Positions 14,360 through 21,956 of a stretch of DNA of 33,308 bases are shown here, piece after piece. This DNA comes from a virus, in the IMG/VR virus record IMGVR_UViG_3300027896_002619, positions 1 through 33,308 of that record. The stretch is one strand, 5' to 3'. The position numbers and the translations under genes are program-made. Within the stretch, counting starts at the first letter, position 1; each line of letters opens with the position of its first letter. A model generated the notes under the pieces. That model was given only the letters and a program-made list of their open reading frames with translations, was not told the DNA's origin and searched no databases.

Positions 14360-15424
14360 ATGGCGATTGAATACGCAATAATCCAAGTTAGAAGGGGAAC
14401 CGCAGCCCAATGGTATGCAGCCAATCCCTTACTTTCGGTCGGTGAGATAGGTCTTGAAACCGACACTTTGAAATATAAGATCGGAGATGGATCAACCTAC
14501 TGGAATAATCTTGGGTATTCCCCAGCGACAATTCAATTTAAAAAGATGTCCTCTGCAACCTGGGTCACAATCAACCCTATCCTGTCGGCAGGGGAACCCG
14601 GCTTTGAAACCGATACCGGGAAATTTAAGATTGGTGATGGTTTGTCGGCATGGGCCTCCTTGTCTTATTATGCTTCCGGGGGCGGGGGAAGCGGAGGAGA
14701 ATCTACCAGTGGAATAGGTCCCCAATTAAACCTTAAGAGTACCGGAGCGGCCTCGACCGGAACCGGGAAAGATCAGATCCTTCTTGGTTCTGATTTTGCC
14801 GGGGGAATACCACTCCTAAAGGTTAGAGTTTATTCGGACGTTGCTCCGACCGGAGCGGATCTGATCATTGACCTCTATCGAAACGGGACAAGTATTTGGA
14901 CAGCTACCCCGGCCAATCGAGCTAAGGTTGTTGCCGGTGCAAAATATGGAACACAGACCTCTTTTGACACGACCCTATTTTACGAGGGAGACGTCATCTC
15001 TCTTGGTATATCTCAAATCGGAAGCGGAACTCCTGGGGGGAATAACCTCACGATCGTTATGGACTTTAATTGGGGAGCCGTTGTTTTGGCCCCGCCTCAC
15101 GCCATAAGGTTCTTGCTTCAGGGTAATTCGGCGGTCGGTACGAAGGTTGCTCAGTGCCTAATGGATCAGGCCAAGGATTACACCAATATTATCGCCTATG
15201 TTGATACTGCTCCGACTGGTGCTTCTTTAATTTTCTACATCAACAAAAACGGGGTATTGGTGGCAACGGGGACCATAATCGCCGGTTCAAACGTTATAAC
15301 CGGGCTTACCTGGGCTTCGGGGTCGGGGTTCTCGGTAGCTCAGGGAGATCGGGTATCGGTGGATATTCATCAGGTGGGAAGTGTGATCCCGGGCGGTAAT
15401 GATTTAATGATAACCATTTCATAA
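14360..15424 (+). CDS. Tail fibre with two Mtd-N/hyaluronidase-type N-terminal repeats and a duplicated C-terminal domain
   Basis: This is a probable receptor-binding or fibre protein. Residues 5-53 and 56-103 are tandem copies of the short beta module seen at the N-terminus of Mtd-type and hyaluronidase-type fibres. The first is VRRGTAAQWYAANPLLSVGE followed by GLETDTLKYKIGDGSTYW; the second is MSSATWVTINPILSAGEPG followed by FETDTGKFKIGDG. A Gly/Ser linker (residues 108-118) leads to two diverged copies of one beta-sandwich. Both copies contain (D/T)-x-APTGA, then (Y/N)-(R/K)-NG, then GD-(V/R) and finally PGGN-(N/D)-L. The first spans about residues 125-236 and the second 243-354. The Shine-Dalgarno is AAGGAGG. 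No reverse transcriptase or template repeat is present to suggest diversification. Confidence 0.75.
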   Translation: MAIEYAIIQVRRGTAAQWYAANPLLSVGEIGLETDTLKYKIGDGSTYWNNLGYSPATIQFKKMSSATWVTINPILSAGEPGFETDTGKFKIGDGLSAWASLSYYASGGGGSGGESTSGIGPQLNLKSTGAASTGTGKDQILLGSDFAGGIPLLKVRVYSDVAPTGADLIIDLYRNGTSIWTATPANRAKVVAGAKYGTQTSFDTTLFYEGDVISLGISQIGSGTPGGNNLTIVMDFNWGAVVLAPPHAIRFLLQGNSAVGTKVAQCLMDQAKDYTNIIAYVDTAPTGASLIFYINKNGVLVATGTIIAGSNVITGLTWASGSGFSVAQGDRVSVDIHQVGSVIPGGNDLMITIS

Positions 15425-15437
15425 GGATCATAAATTA

Positions 15438-16928
15438 ATGTCAACATATACGGGCGGAGATAAAGCAGGGGCCGATATAACCCTGGCGAACAACGACATC
15501 ATTTCTGGTGTCTGGACCAATATTGGCAGTTTAGTTATTCCTTTAGGGGCCACGGTTAAAGTAGCACCCTATACTGGAACGCCCGGTAACGAAACGGCGC
15601 TCGATGGTTATATTGATATAACGGCCAAAAATATCCTTATTGCTGGAATCCTCGATGCTTCCGGAAAGGGTTATGGAGGCGGAGGCGGAGGCGGAGGCGG
15701 TGCCGGTAACTTTCAAACTACCCAAGCCAATGGCGGAGCCGGAATTGGCGGCGGACATGATGGGAACCCAGCCGCTGCGGGCGGATCGGAATTCCCAAAT
15801 GGTGGTCATGGAGGCCTTGGCGGTGGTACTAATGGCGGGGCTTACGGTGCAGGAGCCGCTTTCGTTTCCAATCAGGCGGGAGCCAACGGCTCCCCCGGAT
15901 TAAAAGGAGGGTATAAGGGAACAGGGATTAACGGCGATAGTTCAATAGATGAAAGTATGCTTAAGGGAGGCGGAGGCGGAGGCGCTGGGGCCGGTGCTGG
16001 TGGAGAAGTAATTTTATATACTGCGGTTGGATCAGGAGGCGGAGGCGGCGGCGCCGGAAACCCCGGTGGAGGATATGTTAAATTACACGCCCATGATTCC
16101 CTTGTTATTACGGGCTCGGTTTTAGCCAAGGGTCTTTCGGCCTCAGAGGGCAATGGTGTGGCAGGAGTAGCGGCCAGTGGTATAACTCTGGGAAACGGCG
16201 GAGACGGGGGAGCGGCCAATACTTCCGGAAACAGCGCTGGAGGGATTGGTGCAACCGGCTACGGCGGTACAAACAGCGGTGGAAGTGGCGGCCTTGGGGG
16301 TCCAGGTTCGGGAGGCGGAGTTCTTCTTAAGTGTTATAGCTCCTTTGGGATTATCGTCTCGGGAACAATCGATACCCGCGGAGGCGGAAGCGACATGGTC
16401 AATGCTGGAAGCCTGAAATGCTTTTATCAATCAGGACGTATAAATTTTACTGGGGCAACCCTCCATACAAACTATAACGATCTTGGAAATTCAGTGGCCG
16501 CGGTCGGGACAATAACATCAGACAATACCAATGTTGCCGATGGGGCTACCGTTACCATAGACGCCAAGACCTACACCTTTAAAACAACCCTTACTCCCAC
16601 AGAGGGGCAAGTCCATATCGGAACAAATGCAGACGCTTCCCTTTTAAATCTGATTCGGGCCATCAACCATACCGGTACACCGAATACCGACTATAAATGT
16701 GCCGCCGCTCATCCTACCGTGACGGCAGCATCTTCCGTTACAGATCATGCCTTTGCCATTACCGCAATAACGGCAGGAGTGGCCGGGAACAGTATTGTTT
16801 TTTCCGATACCTCGGCCCATTTATCAGAAGATGGATCGGGGTATCTTGGAGGAACAACGACCGGCAGGGACGAGACCGGGGTATATTATCACGGAGATAA
16901 CGTAATGCAGGCGTCATTAATTAATTAA
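15438..16928 (+). CDS. Glycine-rich adhesin-like tail fibre protein
   Basis: This 496-residue protein has four parts. The N-terminal beta module (residues 1-75: ADITLANNDIISGVWTNIG...ITAKNILIAGILDASG) is followed by a glycine-rich core (about residues 79-320) with runs of up to nine glycines and many GG-x-GG-x-G units. Next is a short strand region (FGIIVSGTIDTRGGG). The C-terminal module (residues 355-480: TVTIDAKTYTFKTT, VHIGTNADASLLNLIRAIN, TAITAGVAGNSIVFSD) recurs in many phage tail proteins. Dense glycine repeats of this type can form polyglycine-II helices, as in the S16 gp38 adhesin (family knowledge). The glycosyltransferase 14 bases downstream may modify it; that is inference. Confidence 0.7.
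   Translation: MSTYTGGDKAGADITLANNDIISGVWTNIGSLVIPLGATVKVAPYTGTPGNETALDGYIDITAKNILIAGILDASGKGYGGGGGGGGGAGNFQTTQANGGAGIGGGHDGNPAAAGGSEFPNGGHGGLGGGTNGGAYGAGAAFVSNQAGANGSPGLKGGYKGTGINGDSSIDESMLKGGGGGGAGAGAGGEVILYTAVGSGGGGGGAGNPGGGYVKLHAHDSLVITGSVLAKGLSASEGNGVAGVAASGITLGNGGDGGAANTSGNSAGGIGATGYGGTNSGGSGGLGGPGSGGGVLLKCYSSFGIIVSGTIDTRGGGSDMVNAGSLKCFYQSGRINFTGATLHTNYNDLGNSVAAVGTITSDNTNVADGATVTIDAKTYTFKTTLTPTEGQVHIGTNADASLLNLIRAINHTGTPNTDYKCAAAHPTVTAASSVTDHAFAITAITAGVAGNSIVFSDTSAHLSEDGSGYLGGTTTGRDETGVYYHGDNVMQASLIN
15673..16395 (+). repeat. Low-complexity GGAGGC/GGN tract encoding polyglycine
   Basis: Runs of GGAGGC and GGCGGA units recur near 15676-15702, 15967-15985, 16038-16055, 16310-16318 and 16379-16390. 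They make the glycine core of the fibre and are a likely place for slippage or recombination. Confidence 0.7.
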
Positions 16929-16942
16929 AAGGAGGCTAAGGA

Positions 16943-17653
16943 ATGAGCCAAAAATTAGACATGATTTTTTTGTTTCCAGGAAATGCTTCGAGCGGAAGGC
17001 AGTGGATTGGCGCCCATACGGCCATGTGTAATCTCATGGCTCAAGGGAAAACGGTAGGAATGATGTCTTGTTCGGGTGCAAATATTTATGCGGTTCGTAA
17101 CCGTTGCCTGTCCACTAAGTTAAGCGAGAAGGGTCAAAATCCCCTTGATGGTGTTGACTATGATCGTTTGGTTTGGGCAGATTCGGATATCCACTTTGAT
17201 GCCGATCAGGTGAATCGGCTCATTTCCTTCGACGTCGAGATAGTGGCCGGCTGGTATCATAAGGGATCAGGGGAAGAAATTTCTTGTGGCTATCGGGACA
17301 TGGAACATTTTAAGGAAGAGGATAAGGCTTTACTTCGACAGCCCCTTAAAACTTACCGAGTGAGACCCTTGACGGTCAAGAGTTTGGAGGAATCGGACGA
17401 GATTAAAGCCAACGGTTTGTTGGATGTTGACTATACTGGCCTGGGCCTGGTCGTGATGAAAAAGGGCGTCATGGAAACCCTTGAATATCCCTGGTTCATT
17501 TCCTGGGTTATTGAGTGGGAAGAGAAGGGCGTCCAAATGGCTGAGATCATAACCGACGACGACGGCCTTTGTATCCAGTTGCAGGATAAGGGGTATCAAG
17601 TGTTTATCGACCCCGGAACCTATGTTGGCCATGAAAAAATGGTAGTTTTATGA
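16943..17653 (+). CDS. GT-A fold glycosyltransferase behind the fibre genes
   Basis: This is a third glycosyltransferase, 236 residues, unlike the two in the cassette at the start of the window. The opening MIFLFPGNASSGRQWIGAHT is the first strand plus nucleotide-binding loop, and the metal motif is WADSDIHF (D80 and D82). The C-terminal DDDGLCIQLQDKGYQVFIDP, followed by VGHEK, supplies the usual late acidic residue, a helix and a metal-binding histidine. Similar short GT-A proteins are scattered in phage structural regions. A GGAGG lies upstream. The end overlaps the next start (ATGA). Because it directly follows two fibre genes, fibre glycosylation is the simplest idea, but no acceptor site is identified. 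Confidence 0.75.
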   Translation: MSQKLDMIFLFPGNASSGRQWIGAHTAMCNLMAQGKTVGMMSCSGANIYAVRNRCLSTKLSEKGQNPLDGVDYDRLVWADSDIHFDADQVNRLISFDVEIVAGWYHKGSGEEISCGYRDMEHFKEEDKALLRQPLKTYRVRPLTVKSLEESDEIKANGLLDVDYTGLGLVVMKKGVMETLEYPWFISWVIEWEEKGVQMAEIITDDDGLCIQLQDKGYQVFIDPGTYVGHEKMVVL

Positions 17654-18093
17654 TAGACCTAATCCCTATTTTAGCAAAAAAGGTTTATAACCATCGAAAT
17701 CTTTTCCGATTGGCATTATCAAAGGCCGTCCCTCCATTTATTGTAATGACCGACGCTAAGGCCAATAAGGTCATAAAGTCTATGGAAAAGGGTGAAATGA
17801 CGGGCTGGCTGGTGTATGATGAAGAGAAGGTTCTTCTGGCAGTGGCCATCACAAAAATAGTAGAGGATCAAGACCTTGGAACAAAAGACCTCTTACTCTA
17901 TTGCGTCTATGCCTTAGAAAAACTTACCCTTCAAACATGGGACGAGGCCTTTAAACAGATGTCAGAGTATGGGTTGAAACTCAAATGTACGGCCATGACG
18001 GCTTACACCAGGATCGATAAAGTTAAACAAATGGCCGAGAGGATGGGCGGCAATACGGAGATGGTTTATTGCAACATTCCCTTAAAGAGGTAG
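17650..18093 (+). CDS. GNAT-like protein at the start of the internal virion gene block
   Basis: This is a 147-residue protein whose layout resembles a GNAT fold. Residues 48-68 read GEMTGWLVYDEEKVLLAVAI, the central helix is WDEAFKQMSEYGLKLKC, and the last strands and helix follow the usual GNAT C-terminal pattern (TAYTRIDKVKQMAERMGGN, then short strands). The canonical RxxGxG acyl-CoA loop is not visible, so it may be a structural relative without activity. In several podoviruses a small protein of this kind precedes the ejection proteins; T7 gp13 has been compared to this fold (recalled, not checked). It is coupled to the glycosyltransferase by ATGA. Confidence 0.55.
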   Translation: MIDLIPILAKKVYNHRNLFRLALSKAVPPFIVMTDAKANKVIKSMEKGEMTGWLVYDEEKVLLAVAITKIVEDQDLGTKDLLLYCVYALEKLTLQTWDEAFKQMSEYGLKLKCTAMTAYTRIDKVKQMAERMGGNTEMVYCNIPLKR

Positions 18094-18097
18094 TGAT

Positions 18098-18772
18098 ATG
18101 TTGATCAAGATAATTTTAGCCTGTTTTTTCGGTTGCCTGTATTGGAAGCAAAGGTCATTTCCATTATTAATGGAGTTTAGTGGAGGATCAAGCGGCGGTG
18201 TTTCCGAAACGGCCGATCAGGTCGAACAGGCCAAGATAAATCAGCAACTTTGGGACTACTATCAGAATAGTTATCGGCCCCTTATTGAGAAATGGTCCCA
18301 AAAGGTGACTGATCCTAATGTCCAAAAAGAAGAATTTAATAAGGCCCAGGGCCAGGTGAACGCCGAGGTTATGAAGAACGTCGATCCATCCAGGGCAACG
18401 GCTAATCCGGTTCAAAACACTAAAGCCTTAAACGAACTGGCGACCATTGGGACGGGGGCTGAGGTTCAAGCTCAAGGTGGTGTAAGGTCTAAGCAAATTA
18501 AGGATACTCAGAATGTCATTAATATAGGACGGGGGCAGGCCACGGAAGCCGCTGCCGGGATCGGGGATATTGCCAGCCAGTCACTTTCGGCAGAAATAGC
18601 CGATGTTGAACTTCAACAACAAAAAGATGCCTCTATTGAAAACGCTTACGGATCAATGGCCGGGGCCGTTGGAGCAGGTCTTTTAAAGTACGGCAAAAAA
18701 GCATTTGGCACAAATGACCAGACGAACCCGAATCAGATTAATGCTGTGGATCTTACTGGTGGTTTATATTAA
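18098..18772 (+). CDS. Internal virion/ejection-type protein with hydrophobic N-terminus
   Basis: This 224-residue protein has a short hydrophobic N-terminus (MLIKIILACFFGCLYW). It is followed by a helical, Gln/Asn/Ala-rich body (residues 35-190) and an Ala/Gly-rich C-terminal segment (NAYGSMAGAVGAGLLKYG) that could insert into a membrane. This mixture is typical of T7 gp14-like ejection proteins. AGAGG precedes the ATG at 18098 at normal spacing. A later ATG at 18170 (MEFSGGSS) would remove the hydrophobic stretch but has only a distant AAAGG. The ILAC sequence is too close to the start for a lipoprotein signal. Family membership is inferred from context and composition. Confidence 0.55.
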   Translation: MLIKIILACFFGCLYWKQRSFPLLMEFSGGSSGGVSETADQVEQAKINQQLWDYYQNSYRPLIEKWSQKVTDPNVQKEEFNKAQGQVNAEVMKNVDPSRATANPVQNTKALNELATIGTGAEVQAQGGVRSKQIKDTQNVINIGRGQATEAAAGIGDIASQSLSAEIADVELQQQKDASIENAYGSMAGAVGAGLLKYGKKAFGTNDQTNPNQINAVDLTGGLY

Positions 18773-18799
18773 TTAACCTTTTAACTAATCGGGGGTTGT

Positions 18800-19366
18800 A
18801 TGCCGTATATCAACATAGCAGGTACTCAGGTTTGGTTTGGGCCTGATCCTGAACCTACGGGGTCAGGTGGAGGCTCCACTTTTCAGGGGCCTGGATACTA
18901 TGACGAGAACGGGAATCTTGTTCCGCCTGATAAACAAAGCGGAACCGAAGCCGCCGATATCACAGCCGGACTTCTCCGCTCTCAATTTGAAGATTGGCAA
19001 AAACTTTTTATGCCCATTGAACTTAACGCCATGCAACAGCTTTCATTTAATAACCCCGCAGTCCTCACCGATGCCGTTGACCAGGCCAGGGGCGCCGCTA
19101 TGCAACGATCTGATACTATGGGCGGGAACGTGCAGGAGGTTACACAAGACCCAAATAGCCTTCATGGTGTTTTGGGAAGAAGCGAGCGAGCCTTGGGGGT
19201 TGCCCCCACGGCAGAGCAAAGCCAGGTCGCAAACCGTCTCCAAATGTTAAATAGATCAACCAATGTGGCCGGGGCGGAGAACTTGGCAAGGGCGAATGTC
19301 AGGACGCAAGACGAAATGATTTTACTTGGAACAGCGCCAAATCCCAATGTAGCAAAAACCTTATAG
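18800..19366 (+). CDS. Probable internal virion protein
   Basis: This 188-residue protein has an N-terminal strand and glycine/proline-rich part (residues 1-50, PYINIAGTQVWFGPDPEP), then a helical part. The helical region includes LLRSQFEDWQKLFMPIEL, and near the end NRLQMLNRSTNVAGAENLAR. The fragment F-x-x-W-x-x-x-F-x-P-x-E is common in short internal proteins that precede large ejection proteins in podoviruses. GGGGG lies upstream of the ATG. No enzymatic motif is seen. Confidence 0.5.
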   Translation: MPYINIAGTQVWFGPDPEPTGSGGGSTFQGPGYYDENGNLVPPDKQSGTEAADITAGLLRSQFEDWQKLFMPIELNAMQQLSFNNPAVLTDAVDQARGAAMQRSDTMGGNVQEVTQDPNSLHGVLGRSERALGVAPTAEQSQVANRLQMLNRSTNVAGAENLARANVRTQDEMILLGTAPNPNVAKTL

Positions 19367-19382
19367 TAAATGAGGTATTAAA

Positions 19383-19586
19383 ATGAGCGGACTTATATCG
19401 ACCGGCCTTGATTATCAGAAAAACGCCCTTTCCGGATTTATCCGGGAATCTGAATTGGAAGAGAAGCGAAGAGAAGCCAACGAGCAGTTAAAGGCCCAGC
19501 GAGATGTTCAGCAAACCCAAGAGATCACAACCGGGGCAAGTACGGCGCTTTCGTTGCTCATGTTCGCGGCCATGTTTACGGGTTAA
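19383..19586 (+). CDS. Small internal virion protein with C-terminal hydrophobic segment
   Basis: This 67-residue protein has a charged helix (residues 20-48, EELEEKRREANEQLKAQRD-like) and a final hydrophobic stretch (ALSLLMFAAMFTG). It lies between two ejection-type genes. Its size and layout suggest a membrane-touching accessory of the ejection apparatus; a small holin is less likely because there is only one weak membrane segment. Confidence 0.5.
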   Translation: MSGLISTGLDYQKNALSGFIRESELEEKRREANEQLKAQRDVQQTQEITTGASTALSLLMFAAMFTG

Positions 19587-19598
19587 GAGGTAATAATT

Positions 19599-21956
19599 AT
19601 GTCACTTTTTCGATCTACACTAAGTAATCCTGTCAGTTCAGCCGTGGATGCCTTTAGTAAAATGACCGATACCCTGAACCGGGCGGAAGATGCACCCATT
19701 AAAAGGCGTCTCATGGAAGAAGAGGTCAGGGACAGGGAAGCTCAACGAAAAAGGGCAGAAGGAGATCAGAAATGGCAAGATGAAGAGAGGGATAGGCAAC
19801 GGCATCACTGGAACCAAGAAGACGAGATGCTTATGCAATGGAAGAGAATAACCGGCGAGCTTAATCCGGCCATTGAAAAAAGTCAGGCGGCTATCAAGGA
19901 AGGTAAAGAACCAAACTTTACTCAGACCGACACCGAAGTAATTAGTGATGCTATGGCGGCAAGCCCACATATTAAGCACGACGATGTTGACATTAAGGTT
20001 CGTGCACTGGAGCAAATACAAAGCGGTTCAGCCAAACTAATTCCAATGCTTATACAAAAGGACAAATCCGTCATAACCAGAGATCAACTCCCAGAATATT
20101 TTGATTCTTGGGACAAGTATCTTGGAGACGCAATCAACACAGGAGGGGATGCCTTTGGGAATACCGTGGAGCAACACGGAACCAAGAAAAGGGTTTCAAA
20201 GATTTATTTTGATAAAAACACGATGCAAATGACGGCCGAACTTGAGGTCACAAGTCCAGTCCGAGACGGTCAGGTTATGGACCACATTGGGGATAAGAAC
20301 CCTAAATATACAGTTAATTCTGAGGCTGTCGGTATGGTTGAGCCGGGGAATATCGACCTGTCCCAAAGGAAAGTCAGGGGCAACGAAGACGGATCGATCA
20401 GTACGGTAAGATCAAAGTCCTTTAATATTGACGGCAAAGAGGTACTTCTTCCGACCATTAGCGACACCGGGAAGCTCCTTACCGACAAAGAAGCGGTTGC
20501 CGAATATAAGAAAACCGGGAAGCACCTGGGGAAATTTGATTCTCCGGAACATGCCGACCTTTACGCCGAACAACTTCATTCAGATCCGATATGGAATGAG
20601 GATAAGAAAAAGTATTCTGCGGTCGGGAAGAAAGAAAGAGTATATTCTGCACCCATGACTTTTGACCAGGGGACCAACCCTAATGCTCCAGTTGTTCAGA
20701 TGGATGCTCGATTTCTTGGCAAGAAAGTGGAGGCAGATCATACCCTCGGTGTTGCTTTCCAGCAATTAAAGGCTCAAATTGCAGCTACGCAAGGACCGGC
20801 AGGAATGGAAAGATTTATGAAAGATATGGAGACAAGGCAAAGAAACGCCGAACTAAACCGGGCCGTGTCTCAGACCCTAAAGGCTATGGACCCTAAAAAG
20901 TCTGTCAACGAGCAGAGAAGTCAGTTTATTTCCGAGGTCACAAGGCGGGCTCCGGAAGCAGACCCCGAAACCGTGCGTAAATATGCCAGCGAATTTATAT
21001 CCGAAAAGCAACCCAGGGCTTATCAGAAAGCCGACTTAGCACTTATGGCGGCTGGTGGAGACGAAACAGCAAAAAGGGCACTTGGTTTATTAAAAGACGA
21101 GGACAAGGACACTGAAGCCACGCTTGCCCTTAAGGCTGCAAGGGGTGATAAAGAAGCAAAGCAGGCTCTTGGCTTTATTGCGGAGACAAAGAGGGAAAGT
21201 AAAATAGTAACCGACCCGACCGCTGTTGTGACCGACAAGGATGGAAATATCGTTATTGTAGATAAACGAACTGGCGCCACAAAGAAAGCTGTAGATTCAA
21301 GTGGAGCGCCGGTAAAGAAAGGCGGAACGGCCAAACTCAACACGACCCAAAAACAGCAGATTGGCCTTCTTAAGGGTGAAATCAAAAAGGATATTGATAA
21401 AGCGACCGAAGACGACGAAAAGGAAATGCTCGAAAAAGAGCTTACTGATGCAACCAAGTATATTGAAGACCATCCTGAAGCGACCGCCGGAAAGGCGAGG
21501 AAAGAGGTCAGCACCACCCCACATGGAGAAGAAAAGATTGCTCACGATAAGGCAGTAAGGAGTATGGTTCGGATGCTTACCGGAAAAAACTCTAAGACCG
21601 CTACTAAAGTGGATTACGAGGAAAAAACCCCCGAATGGGTTGTCTCAGACTTCAGGGCAAAGGGACATACGGACGAGGCTATTATAAAATTAGGCAAAGA
21701 AGCAGGCTTTGACCTGACCGATACCATTAAAAAGAACCCCAAAAAGGGGACAAATGAGGACACCAAAAAAACGGCCCCAAGACAACTCTCTGATAATGTA
21801 AGAAAAACAGAGGGAAAGACCCTAAAACCTCTCGACCTTCCAACAGCTACGGAATATGCACGAAAGGCTGGATGGAACGGTAAGGGCAGGCCGACGCAGG
21901 CACAGAAAGACAAAGCGGCTAAAATGGCAAAAGAAGATGGATATGAGGTTAAATAA
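19599..21956 (+). CDS. Large internal virion/ejection-type protein with GNIDL domain
   Basis: This is a 785-residue hydrophilic protein. Residues 25-85 form a long charged coiled coil. Residues 250-335 carry a module that begins PGNIDLSQRKVRGNEDGSIS. It continues with SFNIDGKEVLLPTISDTGK, then a KTGKHLGKFDSPEHADLYAE helix and LHSDPIW. I recognise this module from many phage internal virion and lytic-transglycosylase-bearing proteins. The remainder (residues 380-785) is helical and Lys/Glu-rich; TPEADPETVRKYA-like units and short repeats (ALMAAGGDETAKRALG and LKAARGDKEAKQALG) occur near residues 480-525. No lysozyme catalytic motif is visible. It precedes the giant protein with no spacing (TAAGTG). 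Confidence 0.65.
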   Translation: MSLFRSTLSNPVSSAVDAFSKMTDTLNRAEDAPIKRRLMEEEVRDREAQRKRAEGDQKWQDEERDRQRHHWNQEDEMLMQWKRITGELNPAIEKSQAAIKEGKEPNFTQTDTEVISDAMAASPHIKHDDVDIKVRALEQIQSGSAKLIPMLIQKDKSVITRDQLPEYFDSWDKYLGDAINTGGDAFGNTVEQHGTKKRVSKIYFDKNTMQMTAELEVTSPVRDGQVMDHIGDKNPKYTVNSEAVGMVEPGNIDLSQRKVRGNEDGSISTVRSKSFNIDGKEVLLPTISDTGKLLTDKEAVAEYKKTGKHLGKFDSPEHADLYAEQLHSDPIWNEDKKKYSAVGKKERVYSAPMTFDQGTNPNAPVVQMDARFLGKKVEADHTLGVAFQQLKAQIAATQGPAGMERFMKDMETRQRNAELNRAVSQTLKAMDPKKSVNEQRSQFISEVTRRAPEADPETVRKYASEFISEKQPRAYQKADLALMAAGGDETAKRALGLLKDEDKDTEATLALKAARGDKEAKQALGFIAETKRESKIVTDPTAVVTDKDGNIVIVDKRTGATKKAVDSSGAPVKKGGTAKLNTTQKQQIGLLKGEIKKDIDKATEDDEKEMLEKELTDATKYIEDHPEATAGKARKEVSTTPHGEEKIAHDKAVRSMVRMLTGKNSKTATKVDYEEKTPEWVVSDFRAKGHTDEAIIKLGKEAGFDLTDTIKKNPKKGTNEDTKKTAPRQLSDNVRKTEGKTLKPLDLPTATEYARKAGWNGKGRPTQAQKDKAAKMAKEDGYEVK

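Noticed and set aside
14360-15424. Diversity-generating retroelement suggested by the Mtd-like N-terminal repeats
   Set aside because: No reverse transcriptase gene and no template/variable repeat pair is visible in the window; the modules are also common in ordinary fibres.
18098-18160. Lipoprotein signal (ILAC) at the start of the internal virion protein
   Set aside because: The cysteine is residue 9, too close to the start, and the preceding residues do not form a normal lipobox.
19383-19586. Holin
   Set aside because: Only one weak hydrophobic segment is present and no lysis gene lies nearby; an ejection accessory fits better.
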